From: Streptomyces sp. NBC_00335
GTDB lineage: Bacteria; Actinomycetota; Actinomycetes; Streptomycetales; Streptomycetaceae
Reading direction: 5' to 3'
Length of the DNA: 64,000 nt
Assembly: GCF_036127095.1 (NCBI RefSeq)
Contig: NZ_CP108006.1
Location: 6,749,501-6,813,500, forward strand
In this document: in pieces, positions 53,404 through 64,000 of the stretch
How positions within the stretch are numbered: position 1 is the stretch's first letter
How the letters are laid out: every line of letters starts with the position of its first letter
Program-made: the position numbers and the translations under genes
Notes under the pieces: model-generated
Seen by the model: the letters and a program-made list of their open reading frames with translations, nothing else
The model's database searches: none
Told to the model about the DNA's origin: nothing

Positions 53404-53695
53404 TTGAGGCGCGGGTCGGGGCGGAGCTTTGGGGCATGCTCGGCCCTGCCGGGGTTTGAGGCGCGGGTCGGGGCGGAGCTTTGGGGCACGCTCGGCCCCG
53501 CCGGGGTTTGAGGCGCAGGTCAGGGCGGAGCCCTGGGGCACACTCAGTCCCGCTGGCGTTTGAGGCGCGGGTCAGGGCGGAGCCTTGGGGCGTGCTCGGC
53601 CCTGCCGGGGTTTGAGGCGCGGGTCGGGGTGGAGCTTTGGGGCGTGCTCGGCCCTGCCGGGGTTTGAGGCGCGGGTCAGGGCGGAGCCCTGGGAA
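53404..53695. repeat. Tandem array with exact 52-base period
   Basis: TTGAGGCGC starts at 53404, 53456, 53508, 53560, 53612 and 53664, each exactly 52 bases apart, with five full units and one partial. Units differ at a few positions (GGGCATGCT, GGGCACGCT, GGGCACACT, GGGCGTGCT). It lies downstream of the TetR gene and may act as terminator or be a site of recombination. Confidence 0.92.
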
Positions 53696-53979
53696 CGGTG
53701 GAAGGGCGGGTAGGGGACTTCCGCCCCGCAGGGCCGCCCACCGCACCGCCGCGCCCGCCCGTGTCCCGCCCGTCCGGGCACGCGCCCGCCCGTGTCCCGC
53801 CCGCCCAGGCACGCGCCCGCCCAGGCACGCACCCCCACAAGGAAGGCCCCGGCCCGCTCCGGAAGGCCGATCCGGGCACCGGCCCGCCCAGGTGCGCCCG
53901 ACCCGGGTACGCCCCGCCCGGGCACGCGCCCGCCACAGGCGGGCCCCGCTCCGGAAGCCCGCCCCGAGGCCCCCGCGCC
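53696..53979. other. Intergenic, GC-rich short repeats, no gene
   Basis: 284 bases. Repeats of GTGTCCCGCCCG and GGCACGCGCCCGCCC occur around 53760-53830. I see no coding region supported by a ribosome site. It ends at the stop of the type ISP-like gene. Confidence 0.5.
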
Positions 53980-55179
53980 TCAGAGCAGCGCGAACTGCCC
54001 CCCGGGCCCCTCCTCCTGGTGGTCCAGGACCGAGGCCGGCCGCCGGGCCCAGCCGGGCACCGGCAACACCCCACCCGCACGCAACTCGTCGGCGCCCAGC
54101 ACCGCCCCCACTTCGAACGCGGCCCGCTCCGGCTCCAGTTCGGCCAGCAGCGCCAGGGTCGTCACCAGGGCGAGCAGCTCCGAGGTCCAGCCCTGCGGCC
54201 ACTCGGCCGGGCCCACCGCGTCCAGCCCCTCCGCCTCCGGCCCCCGGTGGGCGAGCCGTGCGGAGAACCAGGACTCCAGCACCCGGACGCCTTGGACCTC
54301 GTACTCCCACGCCGACACCGGCACGGGCGACACGGTGCCGCCGTCCCCGCTCCCGCTCCCGCCGCCGATGGTCAGGGTCTCGCTCCCCGCGTCGTACGCG
54401 AGCTCGCGCGGCCACGCCGGCAGCGCCGAGCGGACGTACGGCCGGCGCCCGCCGGGCAGCCGGGGCGCCTCGCCGCCGCGGGCCCCGCGCAGCCGGACGC
54501 ACAGCAGTCGGTGGCCCAGCTCCAGCCCGGCCCGCCAGCGCGTGGCGTCGGCGGTGAGGGGGACCTCGTACCCCCGGGGGCCGGGGCGGCCGGCGGCGAG
54601 GATCCAGCAGAGCACGTCCTCGGGGGTGACCCAGGTGCCGTACCGCTCACCGAGCAGGTGCTGCAGCCCGGGGGCGAGATTGGGCTCGGCGCCGCCCGGG
54701 CGGCGGTGCAGCGGGCGGATCCGGCCGAGCCGCCCGGCGGGCAGGTGCGCGGTGACCGTCAGCGCCGCCGGCTGCGCGGGCTCCGCGACGAACAGCTGGT
54801 GCTCGTCCAGCACCCGCCACAGCTCCGGGCGGGCCAGGTCGATGAGCCGCTGGTCGGGCAGCAGCCACTGTTCGTCGAAGGGCTCGCGCAGGATCCGTAC
54901 GGGGTCGGGGCGGGGCCCGGGCACGTCCGCGAAGCGGGCCGTGGAACCCGCGCGCTGGCCCGGCAGCGCCGCCGCCCCGGCGCCCGTGGTCCGCGCCCGG
55001 GTCGGCCGGAACAGCCGCTCCCGCTCGGGTCCCTCGGCAGCGGCCAGCGCGGCCCACCGGGCGCGCAGGGTGGCCGGATCGGGGGCCGCGACCCAAGTGC
55101 GGCCCAGGCGCAGGGAGCCCACGGCCCAGGGCATCAGATCGTCCAGCATCGGGTCCCGCGGGGATGCGTCAGCGCTCAC
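53980..55179 (-). CDS. Type ISP restriction-enzyme-like specificity domain protein (solo)
   Basis: 399 residues, soluble. It resembles the C-terminal specificity domain of LlaBIII-type single-polypeptide type ISP restriction enzymes: PVRILREPFDEQWLLPDQRLIDLARPELWRVLDEHQLFVAE, RIRPLHRRPGGAEPNLAPGL, GERYGTWVTPEDVLCWILAAGRP, YEVPLTADATRWRAGLELGHRLL, RLPGGRRPYVRSALP, and AWEYEVQGVRVLESWFSARLA with WPQGWTSELLALVTTLALLAEL. There is no methyltransferase, helicase or nuclease part in the gene or next to it. It may be a decayed remnant, or a DNA-binding protein in its own right. ATG 55179; no ribosome site stands out. Confidence 0.6.
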   Translation of the reverse strand: MSADASPRDPMLDDLMPWAVGSLRLGRTWVAAPDPATLRARWAALAAAEGPERERLFRPTRARTTGAGAAALPGQRAGSTARFADVPGPRPDPVRILREPFDEQWLLPDQRLIDLARPELWRVLDEHQLFVAEPAQPAALTVTAHLPAGRLGRIRPLHRRPGGAEPNLAPGLQHLLGERYGTWVTPEDVLCWILAAGRPGPRGYEVPLTADATRWRAGLELGHRLLCVRLRGARGGEAPRLPGGRRPYVRSALPAWPRELAYDAGSETLTIGGGSGSGDGGTVSPVPVSAWEYEVQGVRVLESWFSARLAHRGPEAEGLDAVGPAEWPQGWTSELLALVTTLALLAELEPERAAFEVGAVLGADELRAGGVLPVPGWARRPASVLDHQEEGPGGQFALL

Positions 55180-55306
55180 CCGGCCGATGGTAGCGACGCC
55201 ACCCCGTGACCGGGCCGCGTCCAGGCCGGAGAGTTAGGCTCGCTATGGAGGGATCTGCCCGGATCCGGACGGAGCCCGGCCGAACCAGACGACCCGGGAG
55301 GCGGAC

Positions 55307-55468
55307 ATGAGCCAGTACGACGAGTACTCGACCCCGTCGCAGGCCGAGGGGGAACGGCTCGACGAGGACCTGGACGAGAAGCAGAAGAAGCTCCGCCACG
55401 TCCAGACGCAGCGGACCACACCGTCCCAGGCGGAAGGCGAGCGCGGAACGGACGACGACCAGAAGTAG
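55307..55468 (+). CDS. 53-residue acidic microprotein with internal repeat
   Basis: ATG 55307 follows GGGAGGCGGAC, a strong site. The protein is highly charged and likely disordered: MSQYDEYSTPSQAEGERLDE, a Lys-rich middle (DEKQKKLRHVQTQRTT), then a second TPSQAEGER. The nonamer TPSQAEGER occurs at residues 9-17 and 38-46. No cysteines, membrane segment or known domain. Codon use is typical of the genome. It lies alone between the ISP-like gene and a GntR gene, both on the other strand. I know no function; the repeated motif could be a binding tag. Confidence 0.7.
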   Translation: MSQYDEYSTPSQAEGERLDEDLDEKQKKLRHVQTQRTTPSQAEGERGTDDDQK

Positions 55469-55516
55469 CGGACGGCCGGAGGTGGCGGACGACCGGAAGG
55501 AGCGGACGGCCGGAAA

Positions 55517-56266
55517 TCAGTGTGCGTCGACGGTCACGGTGAAGGAGAACCGGTCCCCCCGGTACCGGATCCGCGCCACGTCGACCACCCGGCCGGAGGC
55601 GTCGTAAGTGACGCCCGTGTAGTGCAAGATCGGGCTCAGCAAGGGCACTTGGAGCAGATCGGCCGTGAGTGGGTCGGCGAGCCGCGCCTCCACGGTGTCG
55701 GTGATCCGGCTGATGTCCACCTTCACGATGTCCCGCAGCACCTTCGTCATCGGCCAACGCTCCAGATCCGCGAGGTCGATGGCGTCGGCGAGCTCCGGAC
55801 GGACCGCGTTCTCCGCCCAGTTGGTCGGCTCTCCGCTCTCGCTGTCGAGGCGGAGCCTGCGGTACGTGACCACCTCGGCGGTGTCCGGGAAGTGCTTCAG
55901 CAGCTCCCCGGGCACCGCCGTCCGCTCGTGCCCCAGGATCGTCGTACGGTCGCCCGACTGCTGCGCCACGATCGCGTCGACCGAGCCGAGCAGCTGGACC
56001 GGCGCCCCGCGCAGGGCAGCCGGCTCGATGAAGGTCCCGCGCCGCCGGTGGCGGCTGATGAGCCCCTCGGTCTCCAGCTCCTTGAGCGCCTGCCGCATGG
56101 TCAGCACGCTCACCCCGTAGTGCTCGGCGAGCTGCTCCTCGGTGGGCAGGCGCAGCGAGGCGTCCGCGGTGCGCCCGAGTATGGAGGCGCGCAGCGACTG
56201 GGAGACCTGGTACCAGAGCGGCAGCTTCCTGTTCAGTACCAGCGAGTCGGGGGCGAAGGCGGTCAC
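55517..56266 (-). CDS. GntR/HutC-family regulator with UTRA domain
   Basis: 249 residues from GTG 56266 with GGAGA upstream. The winged HTH is at about 12-80: LPLWYQVSQSLRASILGRTADASLRLPTEEQLAEHYGVSVLTMRQALKELETEGLISRHRRRGTFI. The UTRA ligand domain follows with VVTYRRLRLDSESGEPTNWAENAVRPELA and ILHYTGVTYDASGRVVDVARIRYRGDRFSF. UTRA proteins bind small acids or sugars. It lies 64 bases after hmgA on the same strand, so it may be co-transcribed and sense homogentisate or a relative; that is inferred from position. Confidence 0.85.
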   Translation of the reverse strand: MTAFAPDSLVLNRKLPLWYQVSQSLRASILGRTADASLRLPTEEQLAEHYGVSVLTMRQALKELETEGLISRHRRRGTFIEPAALRGAPVQLLGSVDAIVAQQSGDRTTILGHERTAVPGELLKHFPDTAEVVTYRRLRLDSESGEPTNWAENAVRPELADAIDLADLERWPMTKVLRDIVKVDISRITDTVEARLADPLTADLLQVPLLSPILHYTGVTYDASGRVVDVARIRYRGDRFSFTVTVDAH

Positions 56267-56330
56267 GGGTGGTTCTCCGTAGGACGGGGTGGGCGCGGCG
56301 GCGGCGCCGCGCGGCATGCTGCTCGTGATG

Positions 56331-57653
56331 TTAGGCGCGGAAGTGACGCTGGAGCCCCTGCCAGACGTCGTCGTATCCGCCCTGGAGGTGGTCCGCGACG
56401 GCCGCCTGGGCGGTCGCGGTGATCGGCCAGCGGGTCTCGAACATGAAGGCCAGGCCGTCGTCGATCTTCTGCGGCTTCAGCTCGGCGGCGCTCGCCCGGT
56501 CGAAGGTCTCCCGGTCGGGGCCGTGCGCGGACATCATGTTGTGCAGCGAGCCGCCGCCCGGCACGAAGCCCTCCGCCTTGGCGTCGTAGGCGCCGTCGAT
56601 GAGACCCATGTACTCGCTCATCACGTTCCGGTGGAAGTACGGCGGGCGGAAGGTGTCCTCGCCGACCAGCCAGCGCGGCGCGAAGACCACGAAGTCCACG
56701 CCCGCCAGGCCCGCCGTGTCGGAGGGCGAGGTCAGCACCGTGAAGATGGACGGGTCGGGGTGGTCGTAGCTGATGGAGCCCAGGACGTTGAAACTGCGCA
56801 GGTCGTAGACGTACGGGACGTGCGTGCCGTGCCAGGCGACCACGTCGAGGGGGGAGTGGTCGTAGGTGGCCGTCCAGAGGTTGCCGCAGAACTTGTTGAC
56901 GACCTCCGTCGGACGCTCGGCATCCTCGTACGAGGCCACCGGCGCGCGGAAATCACGGGCGGCGGCGAGCCCGTTGGCGCCGATGGGGCCCAGGTCGGGG
57001 AGCTCGAAGGGCCGGCCGTAGTTCTCGCAGACGTAGCCTCGGGCGCTCTCGTCCTGGAGCTCCACGCGGAAGCGGACCCCGCGCGGGATCAGCGCCATCT
57101 CGCCGGGACGGGCGCTCAGCAGGCCGAACTCGGTGCGCAGGAGCAGGCCGCCGCGCTCGGGGACGATCAGCAGCTCGCCGTCGGAGTCGCTGAACACCCG
57201 GTCGGTCATGGAGGCGTTCGCGGAGTAGAGGTGGATGGCCATGCCGGAACGCTGGGTGGCGTCGCCGTTGCCGCCGAGGGTCCACAGGCCCGCCAGGAAG
57301 TCCGTACCCGGGGCCGGGTCGGGCAGCGGGTTCCAGCGGAGCCGGTTCGGGTCGGCCGGGGCCTCCGTGAAGGGTGCGCTGCGCAGGGCGCCGTTGCCGG
57401 TCCGGGTGAAGGGCGGGTGCGCCGCCGAGGGGCGGATCCGGTAGAGCCAGGAGCGGCGGTTGTGGGAACGCGGCTCGGTGAACGCGCTGCCGCTGAGCTG
57501 CTCCGCGTAGAGGCCGAGGGGTGAGCGCTGGGGAGAGTTCCGCCCGAACGGCAGCGCACCGGGGACCGCCTCCGAGCTGTGCTCATTGCCGAAGCCGGTG
57601 AGGTACTCCAGTGCCTCCGCCGTCTTCCTGGCCTGCTCGCTGCCGCCGCTCAT
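56331..57653 (-). CDS. hmgA: Homogentisate 1,2-dioxygenase
   Basis: 440 residues, full length. The iron ligands are His341 and Glu347 in [12 protein letters not shown] and His377 in MMSAHGPD, six residues on from human HGD numbering. Other conserved stretches are [40 protein letters not shown] and [39 protein letters not shown]. It opens the ring of homogentisate to maleylacetoacetate in tyrosine/phenylalanine breakdown; loss usually gives a brown pigment. ATG 57653. A TTGACG-17-TACTGT promoter with an overlapping inverted repeat lies upstream. Confidence 0.97.
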   Translation of the reverse strand: MSGGSEQARKTAEALEYLTGFGNEHSSEAVPGALPFGRNSPQRSPLGLYAEQLSGSAFTEPRSHNRRSWLYRIRPSAAHPPFTRTGNGALRSAPFTEAPADPNRLRWNPLPDPAPGTDFLAGLWTLGGNGDATQRSGMAIHLYSANASMTDRVFSDSDGELLIVPERGGLLLRTEFGLLSARPGEMALIPRGVRFRVELQDESARGYVCENYGRPFELPDLGPIGANGLAAARDFRAPVASYEDAERPTEVVNKFCGNLWTATYDHSPLDVVAWHGTHVPYVYDLRSFNVLGSISYDHPDPSIFTVLTSPSDTAGLAGVDFVVFAPRWLVGEDTFRPPYFHRNVMSEYMGLIDGAYDAKAEGFVPGGGSLHNMMSAHGPDRETFDRASAAELKPQKIDDGLAFMFETRWPITATAQAAVADHLQGGYDDVWQGLQRHFRA

Positions 57654-57674
57654 TGCACGCTCCCGGTCTGCCGA

Positions 57675-57719
57675 AGGAATCCTATGCCTGACAGTAGGAT
57701 TCCTCGGCCCACGCGTCAA
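57675..57719 (-). promoter_or_regulatory. hmgA promoter with overlapping operator
   Basis: On the minus strand, -35 TTGACG (57714-57719), 17-base spacer, -10 TACTGT (57691-57696). The inverted repeat AGGAATCCTA (57675-57684) / TAGGATTCCT (57695-57704) has perfect 10-base arms 10 bases apart and covers the -10 and start point. A further GGATTCCTGTC lies at 57724. A repressor site is likely; candidate binders are the GntR next door or an IclR-type regulator. Confidence 0.65.
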
Positions 57720-57814
57720 CGGGGGATTCCTGTCGGCCGACCGGCAGGCGTGCCGGAGGCCTATTGCTGCGCGGGGGGATCCCAAAAGATGAACATTGCT
57801 CTACTCTCACGCGC

Positions 57815-60267
<2,453 letters not shown>

Positions 60268-60271
<4 letters not shown>

Positions 60272-61200
60272 CGGATCACCCGGGCGGCGACCGCCCCGAA
60301 CGCCGGATCTGGTGCGACGTCTGCGGCACGCCCCCCAGCGGGCCCCGCAGGTCCCGCTGGTCCCGCCGGACGAGCCGCGCGACGGCGCTGCTCGCCCTGG
60401 CCCTGCTCCTGGCCGGCGGCGCGGCGACGGGCTGCGGGGGGCGGGCCACCACCCACCACAAGCCCGGCACCACCCACGAGCAGGCCTCCGGGAAGGTCGG
60501 CACGCTGCTCACCGTCGAAGACGGCGCGGGCCACCGGCTCCGCGAGGTCCCGGCCGAGGGCGCGCCCGAGGTCCGGCTCGCAGCCCGGCCGGACTCCGAG
60601 GACGGCTGGAACCTCCAGCTGACGGTGGCGAACTTCCACTTCACCCCCGACAGCACCGGCGGCGCCGCCCTCCCGGGTGCCGGGCACGCGCACCTGGAGC
60701 TGGACGGCCGCAAACTGGCCCGCCTGTACGGCCCTTGGTTCCACCTGCCCGCGGCGCAGGTACCCGAGGGCGGCACGCACGCCCTGACCGTCCGCCTCTA
60801 CGCGGACGACCACACGGCCTGGGCGGTGGCGGGCAAGCCGGTCGAAGCAACCCTCCAACTCGCCGCAGAAACCGGCCGGTCCACCCACCCCCATTCCCCG
60901 CCCGCACCGTCCCCCACGCCGCCACAGGCGCCGCAGGCCGACCGCACGGTGACCATCACCGTGCGGGACGGCAAGGTCAGCCCGGCCCCGGGCCGGGTGG
61001 AGGTGAAGCGCGGCGAACGCGTAGCCCTGCGGGTCACCAGCGACCGCGCCGACACCCTGCACGTCCACGGCATCGACAAGGAGCTCGCCCTGCCGGCAGG
61101 CCAGGAGGCCACCCTGATCCTGACGGCCGACCGCACGGGCCTCTTCGAGGTCGAAACCCACGAGTCCCACCTCGTCCTGACCCAACTCGCAGTCCGATGA
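60268..61200 (+). CDS. Membrane-anchored protein with C-terminal cupredoxin-like domain
   Basis: 310 residues from GTG 60268, overlapping the previous TGA. A short Cys pair (WCDVCG, 16-19) precedes a hydrophobic helix (about 41-55, [21 protein letters not shown]); the Cys may be lipid-modified. Residues 70-200 form a beta domain with [33 protein letters not shown], rich in His, as in copper- or iron-handling envelope proteins. A Pro-rich linker leads to a cupredoxin-like fold (225-310): [61 protein letters not shown], with HVHG and HESH as possible copper ligands. Likely surface metal handling. Confidence 0.75.
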
Positions 61201-62003
61201 CCCCACGCCCCCGACTCCCAGAACCGACCCGGACCGGATGCGTGGCCCCGACCGCTCCCCGGACCCCGACCGGGTCGCTGGCCCGAAGCCAGGCCCGGTC
61301 CCTGGCCCCGACCTCGCCTCCGGCCGTGACTGCGGCTCCGGTCCCGGCTCCGGTCCCGGTCCCGGTCCCGGTCCCGGCTCCGGCCGCGGTCCCGGTCCCG
61401 GCTCCGGCCGCGGTCCCGGCCCCGGCCCCGGCCTCCGCTCCGGTCCCGGCCTCCGCTCCGGTCCCGGCCTCGGCTCCGGCCAAGGCTTCGACTCCGTCTC
61501 CGGCCCCAGCCCCGGGCTCGTCTCCGGCTCCGGCCTCGGCCCCGGCTCCGGCCTCGGCCCCGGCCTCGGCCCCGGCTCCGGCTCCGGCTCCTGCCTCGGC
61601 CCCGGCTCCGGCTCCGGCTCCTGCCTCGGCCCCGGCTCCGGCTCCGGCTCCGGCTCCTGCCTCGGCCCCGGCTCCGGCTCCGGCCTCGGCCCCGGCTCCG
61701 GCCCCGGCCTCGGCCCCAGCTCCGGATCCGGCCTCGGCTCCGGCTCCGGCCCCGGCCTCGGCTCCGGCTCCGGCTCCGGCCCCGGCTCCAGCCTCGGTCC
61801 CGGCCTCGGCTCCGGCCTCGGCTCCGGCCTCGGCTCCGGCCTCGGCTCCGGCCTCGGCTCCGGCCCCGGCCCCGGCTCCGGCCCCGGCCCCGGCTCCGGC
61901 CCCGGCCCCGGCCCCGGCCCCGGCCCCGGCCCCGGCCCTGGCCTCAGCCCCGGCCTCAGCCCGGGCTGTGACCCCGGCCTCGGCGCCGGCGGTCCGGCGG
62001 TGA
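61197..62003 (+). CDS. Ala/Pro/Ser repeat ORF, possible linker or separate protein
   Basis: 268 residues from ATG 61197, which overlaps the preceding TGA (ATGA), to TGA 62001-62003, which overlaps the next GTG. Apart from the first 45 residues it is a run of Ala-Pro and Ala-Ser dipeptides ([10 protein letters not shown] type). In this frame the repeat's sequence differences are mostly synonymous (GCT/GCC) or Pro/Ser, which supports translation here. No known domain. It may be a cell-wall-spanning linker, or the N-terminal part of the next membrane protein cut off by a frameshift in the repeat. A sequencing or assembly error is also possible. Confidence 0.45.
   Translation: MTPRPRLPEPTRTGCVAPTAPRTPTGSLARSQARSLAPTSPPAVTAAPVPAPVPVPVPVPAPAAVPVPAPAAVPAPAPASAPVPASAPVPASAPAKASTPSPAPAPGSSPAPASAPAPASAPASAPAPAPAPASAPAPAPAPASAPAPAPAPAPASAPAPAPASAPAPAPASAPAPDPASAPAPAPASAPAPAPAPAPASVPASAPASAPASAPASAPASAPAPAPAPAPAPAPAPAPAPAPAPAPALASAPASARAVTPASAPAVRR
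61320..61985. repeat. Long hexanucleotide-type tract (GGCTCC/GGCCCC/GGCCTC)
   Basis: About 660 bases, roughly 110 hexamers, of near-perfect repeats. All units are six bases long, so expansion keeps the reading frame unless broken. It is inverted relative to the tract at 59919-60190, so the two can pair. It encodes Ala-Pro/Ser repeats in the 61197 frame and Gly/Ser/Pro in the frame of the downstream membrane protein. Confidence 0.9.
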
Positions 62004-63502
62004 CCGGGGGCGGGCCGGCGGCGGTCCCGTACGGGGTGTCCGGTGGTGGGGGCGGCCAGGGCGTGGTTCTTCACCCGGGCGATCCGCTCACCGTGCTCGC
62101 GCACGGCATCGGCTCGCAGCACGATCTGCCCATCTCTCCCTTCTACGCCTTCGCCGGCGCCTTCACCGCACTCTTCGTCTCCTTCCTCGCACTGGGCCTC
62201 CTCTGGTCCACCTCCCGCTTCCGCGGCGACCGGTCCGGCCTCGCCCTGCCCGCCGGGTTCCAGCGGGTGGCCGACGCGCCGGCCACCCGCACCGCCCTGC
62301 GCGGGCTCGGCCTCGCGGCCGCGCTCGCCGTCCTCCTGTACCTGCTCCTCGGCCCCGACGACCCCGCCCGCAACCCCGCTCCCGGCGCCGTCTACGTCCT
62401 GCTCTGGGTCGGCCTCGTCCCCGCATCCCTCCTCTTCGGTCCCGTCTGGCGCCTCCTCAACCCGCTCCGTGCCCTGCACCGCCTGCTCGCCCGGCTGTCG
62501 GCGAAGCTCCGTACGGCCCGCCCCGCAGCCGCAGCCGCAGTTGCCGCCGGCGCCGCCGCGCGCTCCTCCCGGAGTCCGCGAGTCCCGGCACCGCACCTCG
62601 CCGCGGTGCCGGACCTCCCCGGCCCGCAGCCCCCGCGCCCGGAACCCCGCAACGACCGCCCGCTCCCCGCCCGGCTAGGGCAATGGCCGGCAGCCGCCGG
62701 GCTCTTCGCCTTCACCTGGCTCGAACTCGTCTCTCCCGACCCCGCCTCCACCACCACCCTCCTGATCGCCCTGGCCGGCTACGCCGCCGTCCAGCTCCTG
62801 CTCGCCGCCCGCTACGGCGAGCGCTGGTTCGCCGACGGAGACGCCTTCGAGGTGTACTCCGCCCTTCTGGCCCGGCTCTCCCCCCTCGGCCGCCGCAGCG
62901 ACGGCCGCCTGGTTCTCCGTAATCCCTTCCACGGACTCGACGCGACACCCGAGCGGCCCGGACTCGTCGCCACCGTCTGCGTCCTGCTCGGATCCACCGC
63001 CTACGACGGCTTCTCCGACAACCCCTCGTGGATCAACGCGATCCAGACCTCCCCCCTCGGCCGCACCGCCGCGGCCACCCTCGGACTCATCGGCGCCATC
63101 GCCCTCGTCGCCGCCCTCTACTGCCTCTGCGCGGCGCTCACCCGCCTCGTCTGCGGCCCGCACCCCGGCCCGCTGACCGCCTTCGCGCACTCACTCGTAC
63201 CGATCGCTCTCGGCTATCTCGTCGCCCACTATTTCTCCCTCCTGGTAGTCGAAGGACCACGCACAGTAATCATGGCACTGGGCACTGACAACGCCCCGGA
63301 ACCCTTCTCTCCCTTGGGCCCCGGCGGCCTCGCCGCCCTCCAGGTCATCGCCGTCGTCACCGGCCACGTCCTCGGCGTGATCGCCGCGCACGACCGCTCC
63401 GTACGCCTCTTCCCGCCCGCGAAAGCCGTGGCCGGGCAACTGCCGCTGCTCGCGCTGATGATCACGTACACGGTGGGCGGCCTCAGCCTGCTGCTGAACT
63501 GA
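62000..63502 (+). CDS. Multi-pass membrane protein of unknown function
   Basis: 500 residues from GTG 62000, which overlaps the stop of the repeat ORF; GTG 62063 or later in-frame starts near VLAHGIGS are alternatives, since the first 30 residues are Gly-rich. About ten helices: [82 protein letters not shown], and several later ones. Loops include [56 protein letters not shown] and [15 protein letters not shown] cannot name the family. The coupled surface proteins suggest a transport or envelope complex, perhaps for metal or polysaccharide. Confidence 0.75.
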   Translation: MTGGGPAAVPYGVSGGGGGQGVVLHPGDPLTVLAHGIGSQHDLPISPFYAFAGAFTALFVSFLALGLLWSTSRFRGDRSGLALPAGFQRVADAPATRTALRGLGLAAALAVLLYLLLGPDDPARNPAPGAVYVLLWVGLVPASLLFGPVWRLLNPLRALHRLLARLSAKLRTARPAAAAAVAAGAAARSSRSPRVPAPHLAAVPDLPGPQPPRPEPRNDRPLPARLGQWPAAAGLFAFTWLELVSPDPASTTTLLIALAGYAAVQLLLAARYGERWFADGDAFEVYSALLARLSPLGRRSDGRLVLRNPFHGLDATPERPGLVATVCVLLGSTAYDGFSDNPSWINAIQTSPLGRTAAATLGLIGAIALVAALYCLCAALTRLVCGPHPGPLTAFAHSLVPIALGYLVAHYFSLLVVEGPRTVIMALGTDNAPEPFSPLGPGGLAALQVIAVVTGHVLGVIAAHDRSVRLFPPAKAVAGQLPLLALMITYTVGGLSLLLN

Positions 63503-63551
63503 GGCGATCGAACCGGTACCGCCGCCCACCCGTGAACCAAGGAGCGGCATG

Positions 63552-64000
63552 ATGGACCCCGTGCCCCCAGCCCACCCCCTGCGCCGGACGCCGATCCAGC
63601 AGCGCAGCGCCGACCGCCTCGCCCGGATCCTCGACGCGTGCGCCGAGCTCCTCGACGAGACCGGGTACGAGAACCTCAGTACCCGGGCCGTGGCCCTGCG
63701 GGCCGGCGTGCCGATCGGTTCGGTCTACCGGTTCTTCGGGAACAAGCGGGCCATGGCCATCGCCCTGGCCCACCGCAACCTCGACCGTTACGCCGACGGC
63801 ATCGAGCAGCGGCTCGCGGACCTCCCGGACACCGACTGGCGCCCGGTCGTCGACGCGGTGCTGGACGAGTACCTGGTCATGAAGCGCAGCGTGCCCGGCT
63901 TCGCCCTCGTCGACTTCGGGGTGCCGGCGCCGCCGTCCGAGGGGCCGGCCTCCGACCCCAACCACCTGGTCGCCGTCCGCCTCACCGAACTCCTCGGCGC
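63552..64000 (+). CDS. TetR-family regulator (3' end outside window)
   Basis: Partial; 149 residues visible. HTH at about 12-62: PIQQRSADRLARILDACAELLDETGYENLSTRAVALRAGVPIGSVYRFFGNKRAMAIALA. The ligand domain begins with RNLDRYADGIEQRLADLPDTDWRPVVDAVLDEYLVMKRSVPGFALVDFG. AAGGAG lies 7 bases before ATG 63552; an adjacent ATG at 63549 is possible. It starts 49 bases after the membrane-protein gene on the same strand, so it may belong to that operon and control it. Confidence 0.88.
   Translation, partial: MDPVPPAHPLRRTPIQQRSADRLARILDACAELLDETGYENLSTRAVALRAGVPIGSVYRFFGNKRAMAIALAHRNLDRYADGIEQRLADLPDTDWRPVVDAVLDEYLVMKRSVPGFALVDFGVPAPPSEGPASDPNHLVAVRLTELLG

Noticed and set aside
53404..53695. CRISPR-like array because of the regular 52-base period
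   Set aside because: The whole 52 bases repeat, with no distinct spacers, and no cas genes are near.
60312..61196. An open frame running through the cupredoxin-like gene into the Ala/Pro repeat
   Set aside because: It overlaps the cupredoxin-like gene in another frame and gives Arg/Pro-rich nonsense; only the part from ATG 61197 is credible.
61238..61999. Gly/Ser/Pro N-terminal extension of the membrane protein in its own frame
   Set aside because: It has no ribosome site, and the repeat's sequence variation is non-synonymous in this frame but largely synonymous in the 61197 frame.
61034..62596. Minus-strand Gly/Ala/Glu-rich frame through the repeat
   Set aside because: High-GC repeats stay open in several frames; the edges read as Arg/Gly-rich noise and there is no start site.

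Overview
The window reads as a high-GC actinobacterial chromosome, almost certainly Streptomyces. Third codon positions are nearly all G/C, GTG starts are common, and several genes appear to start without a leader. The gene set also fits: two streptogrisin-type proteases, a chitin-active LPMO with a sortase tail, a SepF paralogue, DUF5685, DUF1684 and DUF5925 proteins, and a complete FxSxx-COOH (fxs) RiPP operon. I see no rRNA, tRNA, CRISPR array or insertion sequence.

Layout. 1-8.3 kb: an edge-truncated MFS exporter, a GT-C/PIG-V-like mannosyltransferase, a PAP2 phosphatase, a WYL regulator, a glutaryl-CoA-dehydrogenase-like enzyme, a SepF paralogue and a DUF5685 protein with an extraordinary cysteine tail. 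8.5-11.6 kb: two streptogrisin modules, each with the same leader motif exactly 114 bp upstream and the same terminator hairpin, separated by a DUF1684 gene. 11.7-22 kb: the main accessory block. A SLOG-like gene and a SLATT/DUF4231-like gene converge beside the minus-strand operon fxsA-fxsB-aac(3)-fxsC-fxsT, which encodes a 54-aa RiPP precursor ending F-N-S-A-L, a radical SAM/SPASM maturase whose C-terminal metallohydrolase has lost HExxH, an AAC(3)-fold acetyltransferase, a TIR-like protein and a ParA/TIR/NB-ARC/TPR signalling ATPase. 22-30 kb: an alpha/beta hydrolase, adhE under a textbook Rex operator, and a TetR-controlled NCS1 permease plus amidohydrolase unit with paired operators.

30-45.8 kb: a MoxR / VWA-metallopeptidase trio, an AAA ATPase, a GPR1/YaaH carrier with a DUF3533-like membrane protein, a secreted lipase, the LPMO, and a run of small regulatory and enzymatic genes (Cys-containing HTH, DUF3291, DUF402, tandem GNAT, GntR, nitrobindin-like, DUF5925 AAA). 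46-53 kb: a GDSL lipase, a Ser/Thr kinase whose 3' end lies inside a 15-bp repeat array, a CoA transferase, and a drug-efflux ABC pair opposite its TetR, with one operator in the promoter and a second inside the ABC coding sequence. 53.1-55.5 kb: a 52-bp tandem repeat array, a stand-alone type ISP-like specificity domain and a 53-aa microprotein. 55.5-64 kb: a HutC-type regulator, homogentisate dioxygenase, and a translationally coupled operon (beta-helix surface protein, cupredoxin-like protein, Ala/Pro repeat ORF, multi-pass membrane protein) carrying two long oppositely oriented hexanucleotide tracts, then an edge-truncated TetR gene.

Most promising for new biology: the fxs operon with its SLOG/SLATT edge; the beta-helix/cupredoxin/membrane operon with its repeat tracts; and the MoxR/VWA-protease trio. 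Functions are inferred from protein motifs read by eye; no database search was run.
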